Part shown: piece by piece, positions 9,029 through 19,058 of the stretch | Position numbering within the stretch: the stretch's first letter is position 1 | Layout of the letters: each line of letters starts with the position of its first letter | Source of the DNA: Taylorella asinigenitalis ATCC 700933 | GTDB taxonomy: Bacteria; Pseudomonadota; Gammaproteobacteria; Burkholderiales; Burkholderiaceae_B | Direction: 5' to 3' | DNA: 64,000 bases | Assembly: GCF_000687755.1 (NCBI RefSeq) | Contig: NZ_JHXN01000007.1 | Span: 22,305-86,304 of the forward strand | The notes under the pieces: model-generated | Database searches by the model: none | What the model saw: the letters and a program-made list of their open reading frames with translations, nothing else | What the model was told of the DNA's origin: nothing | Program-made: the position numbers and the translations under genes

Positions 9029-9113
9029 TGGTGCCCGAGGCCGGAATCGAACCGGCACGCCTTGCGGCGGGGGATTTTGAGTCCCCTGCGTCTACCAATT
9101 TCACCACTCGGGC
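9029..9113 (-). tRNA. tRNA-Leu (CAA)
   Basis: Minus-strand tRNA of 85 bases with the 3' CCA encoded. Acceptor strands GCCCGAG and CTCGGGC pair fully. The anticodon loop CTCAAAA gives anticodon CAA, reading UUG. The variable arm is long, as in class II tRNAs, and the T loop is TTCGATT. It reads the TTG codon that appears in the middle of many of the GCATTGCCA motif copies. Confidence 0.95.
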
Positions 9114-9165
9114 TTACGTGGAAAAGTTAAAAATTATACCAATAAATTCTATTATTGTTAAAGTT

Positions 9166-9750
9166 TTATGAATTCTCTAAAGATAGTGGTATTTCTCTAA
9201 AAGTGCAGCCACCATATTTTCTATATTTTGCCCAGTTGAAAAATGGACCTGGGTCGTTTTTTCTTCCAGGAGCGATATGCTCATGTCCCCTGATATCGGT
9301 AATTGGGTAACGGTATTTTAAGATCTTAGTAAGTGACGAGAGGCTTTTATATTGTTCTTCTGTAAATGCATCTATTTCAGAGCCTTCTAGTTCTATGCCC
9401 AGTGAAAATTCATTGCATTTTTCACGTCCACCGAAAAAAGAAATACCAGCATGAAAAGCCATCTTATCCGTACTTACAAACTGAATTATTTCGCCCGTCC
9501 TTTTGATTAAAAAATGAGAGGATACTCTTAGATGTGAAATATTTGCAAAATAGGGGTGATCGTGTGGGTCCAATGAATTTGTGAATAATTTCTCTACATA
9601 AGTCCCACCATATTTATAAGGTGGCAATGATATGAAATGCACTACAAGTAGTGAAATTTGAGTTCCAGAAGGGCGTTCTACGAAATTAGGAGATAAAACT
9701 TTGGGGCAATTGCTTAAAAAGCCGCATCTATCGATATATGTATAATTCAA
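9166..9750 (-). CDS. ampD: 1,6-anhydro-N-acetylmuramyl-L-alanine amidase
   Basis: Cytoplasmic zinc amidase of peptidoglycan recycling that strips the peptide from anhydro-muropeptides, keeping the beta-lactamase inducer low in organisms with AmpR. It has 194 residues. Zinc ligands are the His of VVHFIS near residue 37 and the His and Asp of GHEHIAPGRKNDPG near residues 155-169. FSLGIELEG is the conserved core. There is no signal peptide, as expected for AmpD. Its start overlaps the end of the PP0621-like gene (four bases), so the two are cotranscribed. Confidence 0.9.
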   Translation of the reverse strand: MNYTYIDRCGFLSNCPKVLSPNFVERPSGTQISLLVVHFISLPPYKYGGTYVEKLFTNSLDPHDHPYFANISHLRVSSHFLIKRTGEIIQFVSTDKMAFHAGISFFGGREKCNEFSLGIELEGSEIDAFTEEQYKSLSSLTKILKYRYPITDIRGHEHIAPGRKNDPGPFFNWAKYRKYGGCTFREIPLSLENS

Positions 9751-10052
9751 TTTTCTTTTTTAGGTCGAGATAGGGCCATGCGTTTATGGTCATCGCAACA
9801 GTAGTGTTTTCCATCGGCTTTAACGATTTCACTTTCAGGAGTATGTAAGCCGCAGAAATCACACTCAATCATATTTTCTGGAGATGCATGAGATGCCTCT
9901 GAGTCAAAATTTTTATAGCTTTCTTCAACACGTTTGCGGTTTTCTCGGGCAATCTGACTGGAACGATTGAACTGACGAAAAATACCCCAAGCACCTACAA
10001 GAAAGAAAAATACTATCGCTAAAGATAGAACAAAAAACAGAAGCCTAATCAT
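9747..10052 (-). CDS. PP0621-like small membrane protein with a Cys-rich zinc site
   Basis: A 101-residue protein with one N-terminal membrane span (about residues 4-24) and a soluble tail with the metal-binding pattern C-D-F-C near residue 66 and a later C-C-x2-H. This is the pattern of the PP0621 family, conserved next to ampD in proteobacteria. Its function is unknown; structural zinc is likely. It lies between the CcsA-like gene and ampD on the same strand. Confidence 0.72.
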   Translation of the reverse strand: MIRLLFFVLSLAIVFFFLVGAWGIFRQFNRSSQIARENRKRVEESYKNFDSEASHASPENMIECDFCGLHTPESEIVKADGKHYCCDDHKRMALSRPKKEN

Positions 10053-10060
10053 AATAACAA

Positions 10061-10900
10061 CTAAACCCTATGTAGTAGAACTTCAAGTATAAACCGAGTT
10101 CCAGTATAAGCTAGAAAAAGCAATGCAAACCCTATAAGAGTCCAACGCAAATAACTTCGTCCCCGCCAACCCCAAATCGATCTACCAATCAGTAATACAC
10201 CAAAGATTATCCATGAGAACAAGGTAAAGAAAGTCTTATGGTCTCGTGGCAATATAACCCCTCGCATATCCATAGACACGAAAATGCCAGTAATTATGGA
10301 AATTGTTAATAATAAAAAACCAACCCAAATAATGCGATAAAGCATTCTCTCTTGCACCATAAGAGGCGGTTGTGCATTTATCAATCTTGCAAAAATAGAA
10401 GTTTGCTTAGTTAAGTCAGTAGGTCGCCTTAAGTACTTATCTAAGAAAAACATAATAATTACTTGAATAGCAGCAATAGCGATAATGGCATAAGCAAAAA
10501 ATGAAAATACCATATGCACTAAAAACATATTATTAAGTATTGGTATACCTATGCTTTGTTCTGATGGTGGAAATATCGCCGCAATCAAACAACTTAAAGC
10601 TGCAGCTGGGAAAATTAGATATAGGTAACCTCTAATTTTCAATAATGTACTTTCAAACAAATAGAATAGAAGACCTAACCACATCATAAAAGATATGCTT
10701 AATGCCCAATTAATTTTTATAGTCGTTAAACCATGGTGGCTTGGGGTGAACATATTAAAATGAACAGCAAAGCCATGTACAACTGCTGTTGCGATAAGCA
10801 ATAACTGGAGAAGAATATTTTGGCGTTCGCGCTGTAAAAGTAAGCCTAAAAGCAAATACATCAGAGCAGCAACGTAATGAAGAACGACATCATTCGACAT
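10061..10900 (-). CDS. CcsA/YpjD-type cytochrome c assembly-like membrane protein
   Basis: Integral membrane protein of 279 residues with about eight hydrophobic spans, related to the haem-handling CcsA/CcmC family (Pfam Cytochrom_C_asm). The position back to back with ffh is the same as ypjD in enterobacteria. Histidines in membrane segments (HGFAVHFN, LVHMVFSFFAYA, DHKTFFTLFSW) could hold haem, but the tryptophan-rich WWD motif is not obvious. Family is fairly clear. A role in cytochrome biogenesis is only inferred. Confidence 0.78.
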   Translation of the reverse strand: MSNDVVLHYVAALMYLLLGLLLQRERQNILLQLLLIATAVVHGFAVHFNMFTPSHHGLTTIKINWALSISFMMWLGLLFYLFESTLLKIRGYLYLIFPAAALSCLIAAIFPPSEQSIGIPILNNMFLVHMVFSFFAYAIIAIAAIQVIIMFFLDKYLRRPTDLTKQTSIFARLINAQPPLMVQERMLYRIIWVGFLLLTISIITGIFVSMDMRGVILPRDHKTFFTLFSWIIFGVLLIGRSIWGWRGRSYLRWTLIGFALLFLAYTGTRFILEVLLHRV

Positions 10901-10963
10901 CTATAAAGCCTTCAACTTATAATTGATGTAAATCACAAGTATAACCTATTAAATCTCAATTAA

Positions 10964-12379
10964 ATGTTCGAAAATTTATCAAATCGTTTAGCCCGTGTAA
11001 TGCAAACAATGCGAGGCGAAGCACGTCTAACAGAGCAAAACACAAAAGACATGCTGCGCGAAATTCGTATGGCCCTGATAGAGGCCGACGTGGCATTGCC
11101 AGTAGTGAAATCTTTTATAGATGAAGTCAAGTCTAAGGCTATGGGGCAGGATGTGGCCACAAGCCTAAATCCCGGTCAAGCCTTGGTGGGCGTTGTTCAT
11201 AAAGAATTAACAGCTCTTATGGGTGGAGATTTAGGGGAGCAAGCATCACAGCTTTCTTTAGCCGCTCAACCACCAGCAGTGATATTAATGGCTGGTCTAC
11301 AAGGGGCCGGAAAAACTACCACCGTAGGAAAATTATCGAGATTGCTGGTTAAGGGTTTATTGCCAGCAGGGAATAATAAAAAGCATAATCCTAAAAAAGT
11401 GCTTGTTGTTAGTGCGGACGTATATAGACCAGCGGCCATAGAACAATTAAAAACTGTCGCCCAACAGGCGGGGGTGGATTTCTTTCCATCGACTTCAGAT
11501 CAAAAGCCGCTTGATATCGCAAAAGCGGCTCTAGACCATGCGAAACGTCAATTCTACGATGTGCTTATTGTGGATACGGCGGGGCGTCTTGGTATCGATA
11601 TGAACATGATGAATGAGATTAGTGAGCTGCATAAGTTCTTAAATCCAGTTGAAACTTTGTTTGTTGTCGATGCGATGCAGGGGCAAGATGCCGTAAATGT
11701 AGCGAAAGCTTTTGCGGAGGCATTGCCACTAACAGGTGTAGTGCTCACGAAGATGGACGGTGATGCACGAGGCGGGGCAGCTTTATCAGTACGTAAGGTA
11801 ACTGGAAAGCCTCTGAAATTTATAGGTGTCTCTGAGAAGCTAGATGGGCTTGAACCATTCCATCCTGAACGCATGGCTCAAAGAATTTTGGGGATGGGTG
11901 ATATCGTCTCTCTTGTTGAGCAGGTGCAGAGTAATATCGATATCGCTGAGGCCGAGCGCATTGCCAAAAAAATTAAATCTAAAGATAAATTTGATTTGAA
12001 TGATTTTAAAGATCAGCTTCAACAGGTCAAGAAAATGGGCAGCATGACTAGTCTTATGGAAAAACTGCCTGGACAATTCTCGCAAATGGCTGGCCAAATC
12101 GATGAACAGCAAGCAGATAAGCATCTTCGCCGAACTGAGGGCATTATTAATTCAATGACACCGCACGAGCGACGTAAACCTGAAATTATTAACGGAAAAC
12201 GCAGGCAGAGAATTGCAAAAGGTGCGGGTGTGCCTGTGCAGGAAGTCAATAAATTGCTTAAGCAATTTGAGCAGATGCAGGGCATGATGAAGCAGCTCAA
12301 AAAAGGCGGTATGGGCAAGCTTATGAAAGGTATGAACAGTCTTGCGGGTATGGGTCGCTTTATGGGTGGAAGACGATAA
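10964..12379 (+). CDS. ffh: signal recognition particle protein Ffh
   Basis: SRP54-type GTPase that binds 4.5S RNA and signal sequences and docks with FtsY (encoded at 46242). It has 471 residues, slightly longer than the usual 450. N domain is at 1-90, G domain with P-loop GLQGAGKTT at 111-119, DTAGR near 205 and TKMDG near 268. The Met-rich M domain runs from about 330, ending in repeated GMGKLMKGM. Three CATTGCCA motifs lie in it. It is followed by a bidirectional terminator. Confidence 0.96.
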   Translation: MFENLSNRLARVMQTMRGEARLTEQNTKDMLREIRMALIEADVALPVVKSFIDEVKSKAMGQDVATSLNPGQALVGVVHKELTALMGGDLGEQASQLSLAAQPPAVILMAGLQGAGKTTTVGKLSRLLVKGLLPAGNNKKHNPKKVLVVSADVYRPAAIEQLKTVAQQAGVDFFPSTSDQKPLDIAKAALDHAKRQFYDVLIVDTAGRLGIDMNMMNEISELHKFLNPVETLFVVDAMQGQDAVNVAKAFAEALPLTGVVLTKMDGDARGGAALSVRKVTGKPLKFIGVSEKLDGLEPFHPERMAQRILGMGDIVSLVEQVQSNIDIAEAERIAKKIKSKDKFDLNDFKDQLQQVKKMGSMTSLMEKLPGQFSQMAGQIDEQQADKHLRRTEGIINSMTPHERRKPEIINGKRRQRIAKGAGVPVQEVNKLLKQFEQMQGMMKQLKKGGMGKLMKGMNSLAGMGRFMGGRR

Positions 12380-12390
12380 AAAAATAAAAA

Positions 12391-12413
12391 AAGTGCACCA
12401 CGAGGGTGCACTT
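12391..12413. terminator. bidirectional terminator between ffh and kbp
   Basis: AAGTGCACC at 12391-12399 pairs perfectly with GGTGCACTT at 12405-12413 around ACGAG. An A-rich tract on the left gives a T-run for the minus-strand kbp transcript. The right side gives a weaker TTGGTTTA for ffh. Confidence 0.85.
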
Positions 12414-12433
12414 TGGTTTAAGCTTAAAAAAAA

Positions 12434-12877
12434 TTAAGCTACGTTTTCTGGAATACGAAGAACTTGACCTGGATAGATTTTATCTGCTGAAGAAAGCATA
12501 GGTTGATTTGCTTCGAAGATTGAGTTGTATTTGTTAGCGTCACCGTAAACTTCTTGAGAGATTTTAGAAAGAGTGTCACCTTCTTTTACAGTGTACATTT
12601 TTGATTCTTTCTGACCATCAGGAACTTGAACGTTACTTTCAACTTGAGAAATACCTTTATTATTTCCTAAAGCTAGTGCAATACGCTCAGCAATTTCTTG
12701 AGATTTAGCAATACCATCTAAAAAGATTTTTTCGCCATCACGTTTGATTTCGATACCGTCAGTGTCGATATTTTGTTTAGCAAGTTGGCTTTTAAGTTGC
12801 TCAGGAGATTGATTTTGATCGTCGTCTGAACCGAATAAAGATTCACCAGCTTCTTTAATGAAATTGATAATACCCAT
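12434..12877 (-). CDS. kbp: BON-LysM potassium-binding protein
   Basis: A 147-residue cytoplasmic protein matching the length and order of E. coli Kbp (YgaU): a short N-terminal helix (MGIINFIKEAGESLF), a BON domain at about 20-85, and one LysM domain at about 96-144 (YTVKEGDTLSKIS, VYGDANKYNSIFEANQPML, IYPGQVLRIPE). Kbp binds K+ and is thought to sense its level. The frame is open further upstream, but ATG at 12877 has a good GAAGGAAG ribosome site and fits the family N-terminus. Confidence 0.88.
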   Translation of the reverse strand: MGIINFIKEAGESLFGSDDDQNQSPEQLKSQLAKQNIDTDGIEIKRDGEKIFLDGIAKSQEIAERIALALGNNKGISQVESNVQVPDGQKESKMYTVKEGDTLSKISQEVYGDANKYNSIFEANQPMLSSADKIYPGQVLRIPENVA

Positions 12878-12930
12878 TTTTCTTCCTTCATAAATGTAAG
12901 TTAAGGAAAATTTATTATACAGGTCGAAAA

Positions 12931-13641
12931 TTAATGTTTTTTGAAAACCAAGTCCCATGAACCGTGGCCTAGCCTAAATCCACGAGTCTCAAATTTGGTT
13001 TGAGGTCTATAACTAGGTTTGTCGGAAAACCCGTGTTCATAGGGGCTTTGATTAATCAGCAATTTGTTTTTAGATAAAACTTCAAGCATTTGATGAGCAT
13101 ATTCTTCCCAATCAGTTGCACAATGAATGTAACCTCCTGATACAAGTCTTTGGCAAAGAATTTCTACAAATTCATCTTGTATCAAGCGTCTTTTGTGATG
13201 TCTTTTTTTATGCCAAGGGTCAGGAAAGAAAATATGTACTCCACTTAAGCTCTCTAATGGAATCATCTTTGTGAGCACCACATAAGCATCTTCTTTTATA
13301 AGCTTAATATTGCTTAAATTAGAGTCGCGGATTCGCATAAGCATGGCACCAACGCCTGCAGCAAAAACCTCAACGCCGATAAAATTATGGTCGGGTTTAG
13401 CTAAGCAAATCTTTTCGGTTGTTTCGCCCATGCCAAACCCAATTTCTAATATAGTGGGGGCAATGCGTCCGAATTCATGCTCAAAATTTAAAAGCTTCTC
13501 AGATGAGGGTATAAGCCACTTAGGGCCTAAAATCTCAATAGCCCGAGCCTGCCCCGTGGTCATACTATTTCGTTGAGAACTAAAAGAACGTATTCTTTTA
13601 AATTCTTCCAGAATGGGATTGTTTGACTGCTTTTGAGTCAT
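12931..13641 (-). CDS. trmB: tRNA (guanine-N7)-methyltransferase
   Basis: Makes m7G46 in the variable loop of tRNAs using SAM. It has 236 residues from ATG at 13641 (a TTG three codons earlier is less likely). The SAM site EIGFGMGETT is near residue 65, and the catalytic signature FPDPWHKKRHHKRR near residue 145. The C-terminal SYRPQTKFETRG segment is also conserved. The start codon lies one base from the metG stop, so it is translated from the metG message. Confidence 0.93.
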   Translation of the reverse strand: MTQKQSNNPILEEFKRIRSFSSQRNSMTTGQARAIEILGPKWLIPSSEKLLNFEHEFGRIAPTILEIGFGMGETTEKICLAKPDHNFIGVEVFAAGVGAMLMRIRDSNLSNIKLIKEDAYVVLTKMIPLESLSGVHIFFPDPWHKKRHHKRRLIQDEFVEILCQRLVSGGYIHCATDWEEYAHQMLEVLSKNKLLINQSPYEHGFSDKPSYRPQTKFETRGFRLGHGSWDLVFKKH

Positions 13642-13642
13642 A

Positions 13643-15751
13643 TTAACCAATACGCATTCCTGGTTGAGCTCCAGATTGAGGCTCTAAAATCCAAAGCCCT
13701 GGATGTGCATCTCTATCCGCATGAGCTGCAGATAAAACCATGCCTTCTGATACACCAAATTTCATTTTTCGAGGAGCTAAATTTGCTACGACTACAGTCA
13801 GTTTCCCAATTAAATCCTCTGGATCGTATGCAGATTGAATGCCTGAGAAAACATTGCGGTTACGGCCTTCTCCAATATCCAGTGTTAATTGCAAAAGCTT
13901 AGTAGAGCCTTCAACTTTTTTACAATCAACAATTTTCGCAACACGCATATCAATTTTTGCAAAATCATCTATAGTGATAGTTTCTCCAATTGCTTGACCA
14001 CCTGGCAGGATAGTTTCATTTTCAGAAGCAGAATCTGTATCTGATTTTGAAGCAGCTTCTTTGCTAGAAGCTTCAATTAAATCGTCCAATTGTTTTTCCT
14101 CAACTCTTTGTAATAAATGTTTAAAAGGATTTGTTGTGAGAGGCTCATCGTATGCATCCTCCCAAGTTAAATCTTTGCTTAAATTAAAAAGGTCCTTATA
14201 TATCGATAAGCTAAGCTTAGGAGTTATCGGATATAGCCATGTGCATATCGCTTTAAATCCAGCTATAGCTTGCGAGCAGATATCTTGTAACTGAGCTTTA
14301 GTCTCATCGCTCGCTTCATTAAATCCTTTTGCTAGAACCCATGGTTTCGCTTGATCAAAGTCAGTATTTATCTTATCTGCGAATGCCATGATTGCACGTA
14401 TCGCTTTTGAATACTCAAAGCTCCCCAAGTCCGCTTTTATCGTCTCAGTTGTAGATTTAATCTCATCGAAAAGAGTCTTTGAGCTTTCACTATAGCCTAA
14501 TTTTCCATCGAAAAATCTATTTATAAATGTGCTTGCTCTGCTGGCAATGTTCACGTATTTACCCACTAAATCTGAATTAACGCGCACAATGAAATCTTCA
14601 GCTGTGAAATCCACGTCTTCCACTTTCGAGCTTAACTTAGCGGCTATGTAATAACGAAGATATGCTGGATTTAAGCCAACTTCAAGAAACTTCAAAGGTG
14701 AAATTCCCGTACCACGGCTCTTAGACATCTTCTCGCCTTTGATGGTTATAAAGCCATGCACCTGTATCCTATCTGGTACTTTGCGTTCTGAAAATTTAAG
14801 CATAGCAGGCCAAAACAATGCATGAAAATAGATAATGTCTTTACCGATAAAGTGTATTTGTGCCGTATCACCATTAGGGTCCACAATCGCATCAAAATCC
14901 AAGCCTTCTTTTTTTGTAAATGCTTTAAGAGCCGCTAAATAACCTACTGGTGCATCAAGCCAAACATAAAAATATTTGTCTTTTTGATCAGGAATAGGAA
15001 TACCAAAATAAGGCGCGTCACGAGATATATCCCAATCCCCTAGCTTGCTTTCATTTTCCGAATCGCCCAACCACTCCTTTGTCTTAGCTAACACTTCATT
15101 TTGAAGATGCGGCGTTTCGAATTGTCCACTGCTATTAGTCCACTGATGAAGAAATTCAATACATCTCGAATCGGATAAATTAAAAAAGAAATGCTCAGAA
15201 CTTCTAATTTCGGGCTTAGCCTTTGAAAGAGTAGAGTATGGTTCGATTAAGTCTGTAGGTGCATAAACAGCTCCGCAACTCTCGCATGAATCCCCGTATT
15301 GGTCCTTCGCATGACATTTAGGGCATTCGCCTTTAATATACCTATCAGGAAGAAACATCCCCTTTATAGGGTCAAAAAATTGCTCAATCGTTTTTGAGGA
15401 TATAAAGCCATTAGACTTAAGTACCTTATAGATATCTTGTGAAATTTCCTTGTTTTCTTCACTATGAGTGCTGTGCCAGAAATCATGTTCAATTTCAAAG
15501 CCATTTAAGTATTTTGGTCTTTCGCTGGCAATGCGTCCGACTAGCTCCTCTGGTGTGATTCCCTCAGCTTCAGCTTTAAGCATAATTGGGGCACCATGTG
15601 CATCATCCGCACCCATAAAATAAACAGTGTGCCCCGACATTCGCATAGACCGAACCCAGATGTCGGCCTGAATATATTCCATAATATGACCGATATGAAA
15701 AGATCCATTTGCGTATGGTAATGCTGTGGTAGCAAATATGGTGCGTGCCAT
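13643..15751 (-). CDS. metG: methionyl-tRNA synthetase
   Basis: Class I aminoacyl-tRNA synthetase of 702 residues. HIGH is at 19-22 and the KMSKS loop in [12 protein letters not shown] near 345. Zinc-binding cysteines form the pairs CPKCH and CESCG near residues 145-165. A C-terminal EMAPII-like tRNA-binding domain (about 590-702, [22 protein letters not shown]) is fused on, as in the homodimeric E. coli enzyme. The linker before it is Ser/Glu/Asp-rich. It is back to back with apbC, as in many gammaproteobacteria and betaproteobacteria. Confidence 0.96.
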   Translation of the reverse strand: MARTIFATTALPYANGSFHIGHIMEYIQADIWVRSMRMSGHTVYFMGADDAHGAPIMLKAEAEGITPEELVGRIASERPKYLNGFEIEHDFWHSTHSEENKEISQDIYKVLKSNGFISSKTIEQFFDPIKGMFLPDRYIKGECPKCHAKDQYGDSCESCGAVYAPTDLIEPYSTLSKAKPEIRSSEHFFFNLSDSRCIEFLHQWTNSSGQFETPHLQNEVLAKTKEWLGDSENESKLGDWDISRDAPYFGIPIPDQKDKYFYVWLDAPVGYLAALKAFTKKEGLDFDAIVDPNGDTAQIHFIGKDIIYFHALFWPAMLKFSERKVPDRIQVHGFITIKGEKMSKSRGTGISPLKFLEVGLNPAYLRYYIAAKLSSKVEDVDFTAEDFIVRVNSDLVGKYVNIASRASTFINRFFDGKLGYSESSKTLFDEIKSTTETIKADLGSFEYSKAIRAIMAFADKINTDFDQAKPWVLAKGFNEASDETKAQLQDICSQAIAGFKAICTWLYPITPKLSLSIYKDLFNLSKDLTWEDAYDEPLTTNPFKHLLQRVEEKQLDDLIEASSKEAASKSDTDSASENETILPGGQAIGETITIDDFAKIDMRVAKIVDCKKVEGSTKLLQLTLDIGEGRNRNVFSGIQSAYDPEDLIGKLTVVVANLAPRKMKFGVSEGMVLSAAHADRDAHPGLWILEPQSGAQPGMRIG

Positions 15752-15758
15752 GTGTGTC

Positions 15759-16052
15759 CTATTTTGTTTTTGTTTCTACAAAGTCAACGTCCGTGATTTC
15801 TTCAGGCTCACGGCGGCTATAAGTCGGATGTCTAAATTTTTCCGCAAAGTCTTTCTGAGTTTTAACGGCTTTAGATCTTGTGCGTTTCATATAGTCTCCG
15901 AATGAGAAGGCTCTCCCAGTTAATTTATTCGCAATGAACATAAAACCTCCAATAATGAAGGCAATTAAAATCAAAAAGAGAACTAATAAAAAGCCAAGAA
16001 TTGTAATCCCTATAATAAAAATATTTTGCAAGATACCAAGGATTAATTCCAT
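15759..16052 (-). CDS. small membrane protein of unknown function upstream of metG
   Basis: A 97-residue protein with one long or two closely spaced hydrophobic segments (about residues 4-42, rich in Ile, Leu, Phe and Gly) and a basic cytoplasmic tail with [14 protein letters not shown] and a final acidic stretch. It lies seven bases upstream of metG on the same strand, so both are likely on one message. I do not recognise the family. The hydrophobic N-terminus and tight spacing support a real gene. Confidence 0.65.
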   Translation of the reverse strand: MELILGILQNIFIIGITILGFLLVLFLILIAFIIGGFMFIANKLTGRAFSFGDYMKRTRSKAVKTQKDFAEKFRHPTYSRREPEEITDVDFVETKTK

Positions 16053-16142
16053 TAAACAAACTCCTATACTTTATGAGGTGTTTTAATCCTGAAAGACTAA
16101 AACAAGATATTATTACAGAAATCGATATTTAAATGTATACCC

Positions 16143-17225
16143 ATGAATGAAACAGAACTCATTATCGAAACTTTAAGTCAACTAAAAGACCCACTTACAG
16201 GCCTTGAGCTAAGAGGAATTCTTAAGCCATCACATGTAAAAAACGAAAGTGGTACCTACAAAGTTAACTTTCCAGTTGGGTATAGTTTAAGTGATAACGA
16301 AATTTTAAATCTTCAAGAGCAAGCTAGGAATTTACTAGTTTCAAATGACTTAAGAAATGTGGATATAAATTTCGATACCACAGTAAGAAAACATAAAGTG
16401 CAAACTGGACTAAAGCCACTGGAGAAGATTAAAAATATTATTGCCATAGCATCAGGAAAAGGCGGTGTCGGAAAGAGTACTTGTGCAATTAATATTGCTA
16501 TTGGTTTATCTCAATTAGGGGCTAAAGTAGGTTTGCTTGATGCGGATATATATGGCCCGAGTGTCCCTACCATGATGGGTTTACATGAAAAGCCTCAGAT
16601 AAATGCAAATCAACTTATGGTCCCTCATTACAAACATGGTATTTGGACAAATTCCTTTGGCTTTTTAGTTGAGGATGATGTGGCAGCCATTTGGCGTGGG
16701 CCTATGGTTGTGCAAGCTTTAAATCAATTGATTTCTTATACTGATTGGCCAGAGTTAGATTACTTAATCGTGGATATGCCTCCTGGAACTGGAGATATCG
16801 CTTTGAGCATGTCACAGAAAATACCAGTGGTTGGAGCTGTGATTATCACGACACCTCAAGATCTCGCTTTAATGGACGTTAAGCGTGGAGTTGCAATGTT
16901 TGAAAAAGTGGGGGTCCCAATTTTGGGAGTGGTGGAGAATATGTCCATTTTCATTTGTCCTAATTGCGGGCATTCGGATCATATTTTCGGCAAAGATGGT
17001 GGCCTCGAACTGGCGAAAAAAATGGGATTGCAGTATTTGGGGGCATTGCCAATAGAAATAAAAATTCGAGAGGGCTCTGATGCGGGTGTTCCATTAACTT
17101 TAAACAATCCTGACGCAGAGGTTTCAAAAATCTATCGAAACATATCGAGACAGATTGCAATATCTATTTCGAGGACTCCAAACGATATGGCCCATAAAAT
17201 GCCTAACGTTGTGGTACAAAGTTAA
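16143..17225 (+). CDS. apbC: iron-sulfur cluster carrier ATPase ApbC/Mrp
   Basis: MinD-like P-loop ATPase that holds and transfers [4Fe-4S] clusters. It has 360 residues. An N-terminal MIP18/DUF59-like domain fills about 1-85. The deviant Walker A is GKGGVGKST near 109-117, and the cluster-ligating CPNC is near residue 278. DMPPGTGD is the family switch motif. It is divergent from metG, the arrangement also seen in E. coli (mrp-metG). A CATTGCCA motif encodes GALPIE. Confidence 0.93.
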   Translation: MNETELIIETLSQLKDPLTGLELRGILKPSHVKNESGTYKVNFPVGYSLSDNEILNLQEQARNLLVSNDLRNVDINFDTTVRKHKVQTGLKPLEKIKNIIAIASGKGGVGKSTCAINIAIGLSQLGAKVGLLDADIYGPSVPTMMGLHEKPQINANQLMVPHYKHGIWTNSFGFLVEDDVAAIWRGPMVVQALNQLISYTDWPELDYLIVDMPPGTGDIALSMSQKIPVVGAVIITTPQDLALMDVKRGVAMFEKVGVPILGVVENMSIFICPNCGHSDHIFGKDGGLELAKKMGLQYLGALPIEIKIREGSDAGVPLTLNNPDAEVSKIYRNISRQIAISISRTPNDMAHKMPNVVVQS

Positions 17226-17269
17226 AGATATAATTAACATTTGTTTAAATTATTGCTTCAGGAAAGTTC

Positions 17270-19057
17270 ATGAGAGTAAGCACATGGCTCAGGCTATGTC
17301 TTTTATTTTCAATATCTGCCTCATCGTCTGCTAATCATAAGCCAGAGGTCCTTCTCATTCCGAGTGGTCTATCACCGGAAGAACTTACCGCCGTCCAAAA
17401 AGCTATTAGTGCCGTAGTGCGTCAAGCCGATGACCAAGATGGAGGCGAGGCGGCACGTATCAGAAGAAAAGGTCATGAGGCAGTTGTGACTGCACTTGCA
17501 ACTATGGGTTATTATTCTCCATTAGTGACACTTGAAGTAGGTCAAGACATTGGAGGCGATACTTGGGATATTTCCATAGAAGCTGGTGAATTAAGTAAAG
17601 TTACTCAGGCCACGACTCAGTTCAAAGGTGCGATAACTAAACCTAAACATGTCACTAGAGTCCAAAGTATCAAAGCTTCATGGGAATTGCCCGAGGGAAG
17701 TGCTTTCATTAATAAAAATTGGTCTGAGGCTAAAACAGATATATTGGATGAAGTGCTACAAAGAGATTTTTATCTTGCCCAACTTCGTCAGACTAGGGCT
17801 GTTGTAGATCCAAAAAAATCTTCAGTTGAAACATTAGTGCTTATCGATAGTGGGCCCGAAGTTAAATTGGGTCATATTGAAATTTTTGGCCTTAGGCGTG
17901 TACCTAGGAAAATTGTTGAAAAATATCTAAATTACAAACCAGGTAGAGCTTACGATAGAAACGATTTCGATAAGTGGGTTAGTCTCTTACAGCAAACTAA
18001 TTATTTTCGTGGCGTTTTTATAAACCCTATCGTTCCTAATGATCCAGATATTATGAACAGGGAAGTGATTGAGCTACCAGTTCAGGTTAGGGTTACCGAG
18101 GCACCAGCAAGTGTATTGACAGGTTCAATAGGTGTGGATGATAGTGTGGGTGCCCATGCTGAAGCGGTTTATAGACAGAATATTATTATCCAACAGCCAC
18201 TTGTTATAGAAGGCGGTGTAGGAGTCGATAAGAAAGCTCAACGTGCTTATTTTGATGTTTACTTTCCTCCAAATCAGAATCACTCAGTCGATAGCATGGG
18301 GGTTATGGTTCGTAGATCAAATATAAATAATGAGAAAGTTTTGCGTTTTGGTTTTGGATTTAGAAGAAAACGCGACTTCAAACTTGATCCAGACAGTAAT
18401 GTTGAATGGTCAAACGGTTGGGCGATTATGGCGAATCGGGATAGGATTAAGAGACCTGAAGATCCGATAAATAAAGATTATGTATTGCCATCCGTAGTTG
18501 CTACTTATGAAGTTGTCCGCCGCGATATAAAGTCAAAAGAAGACCCTCGTGCGGGAAATGCATTTGGAATGGGTGTAGGCATTGGGCGTAATCTGAAGCA
18601 GCAAAGAATGTTCTACAGAGCCTCGATTCGTGGTCAGTACTGGTTTCCAGTAGGAAAGCGTGATGTTGTGACCATTCGTGGAGAAATTGGTCGTGTATGG
18701 GCTAGTGAAGGGACTTTATATCCCGATGATTTTGCCTATCGAACTGGTGGAGCACGTTCAATTCGCGGTTATAAATATTACGGTCTTGGGAAATCCATAG
18801 GTGACACCATAGTTGGAGCTAAGAATCTGGCTGTAGTAAGTGCAGAGTATCAAAAATATTTTGATGACACATTTGGCATGTCAGCTTTTATTGATATAGG
18901 AAATGCGACCGAAAAACTTCGTGACATGAAGCCTAAGGTCGGTATTGGTGTTGGAGCTTTAGTTAAAACTCCAGCTGGCCCATTAAAAGCGGATTTAGCA
19001 TGGGCTATAAACGATAAGAAAATTCGGCTCCACTTCACGCTAGGAGCTTCGTTCTAA
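17270..19057 (+). CDS. tamA: TamA, outer-membrane subunit of the translocation and assembly module
   Basis: Omp85-family barrel that, with TamB, helps insert outer-membrane proteins and move phospholipids. It has 595 residues. A signal peptide covers about 1-21. Three POTRA repeats follow to about 270 (ending IEIFGLRRVPRKIVEKYLNY and NYFRGVFINP). The barrel contains the Omp85 motif RTGGARSIRGY near residue 500 and ends in GASF, a C-terminal Phe typical of outer-membrane barrels. tamB begins two bases after the stop, so the two are coexpressed. Confidence 0.92.
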   Translation: MRVSTWLRLCLLFSISASSSANHKPEVLLIPSGLSPEELTAVQKAISAVVRQADDQDGGEAARIRRKGHEAVVTALATMGYYSPLVTLEVGQDIGGDTWDISIEAGELSKVTQATTQFKGAITKPKHVTRVQSIKASWELPEGSAFINKNWSEAKTDILDEVLQRDFYLAQLRQTRAVVDPKKSSVETLVLIDSGPEVKLGHIEIFGLRRVPRKIVEKYLNYKPGRAYDRNDFDKWVSLLQQTNYFRGVFINPIVPNDPDIMNREVIELPVQVRVTEAPASVLTGSIGVDDSVGAHAEAVYRQNIIIQQPLVIEGGVGVDKKAQRAYFDVYFPPNQNHSVDSMGVMVRRSNINNEKVLRFGFGFRRKRDFKLDPDSNVEWSNGWAIMANRDRIKRPEDPINKDYVLPSVVATYEVVRRDIKSKEDPRAGNAFGMGVGIGRNLKQQRMFYRASIRGQYWFPVGKRDVVTIRGEIGRVWASEGTLYPDDFAYRTGGARSIRGYKYYGLGKSIGDTIVGAKNLAVVSAEYQKYFDDTFGMSAFIDIGNATEKLRDMKPKVGIGVGALVKTPAGPLKADLAWAINDKKIRLHFTLGASF

Positions 19058-19058
19058 T

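Noticed and set aside
8922..9107. Minus-strand 61-codon open frame
   Set aside because: It lies across tRNA-Leu(CAA); the apparent protein is a translation of the tRNA.
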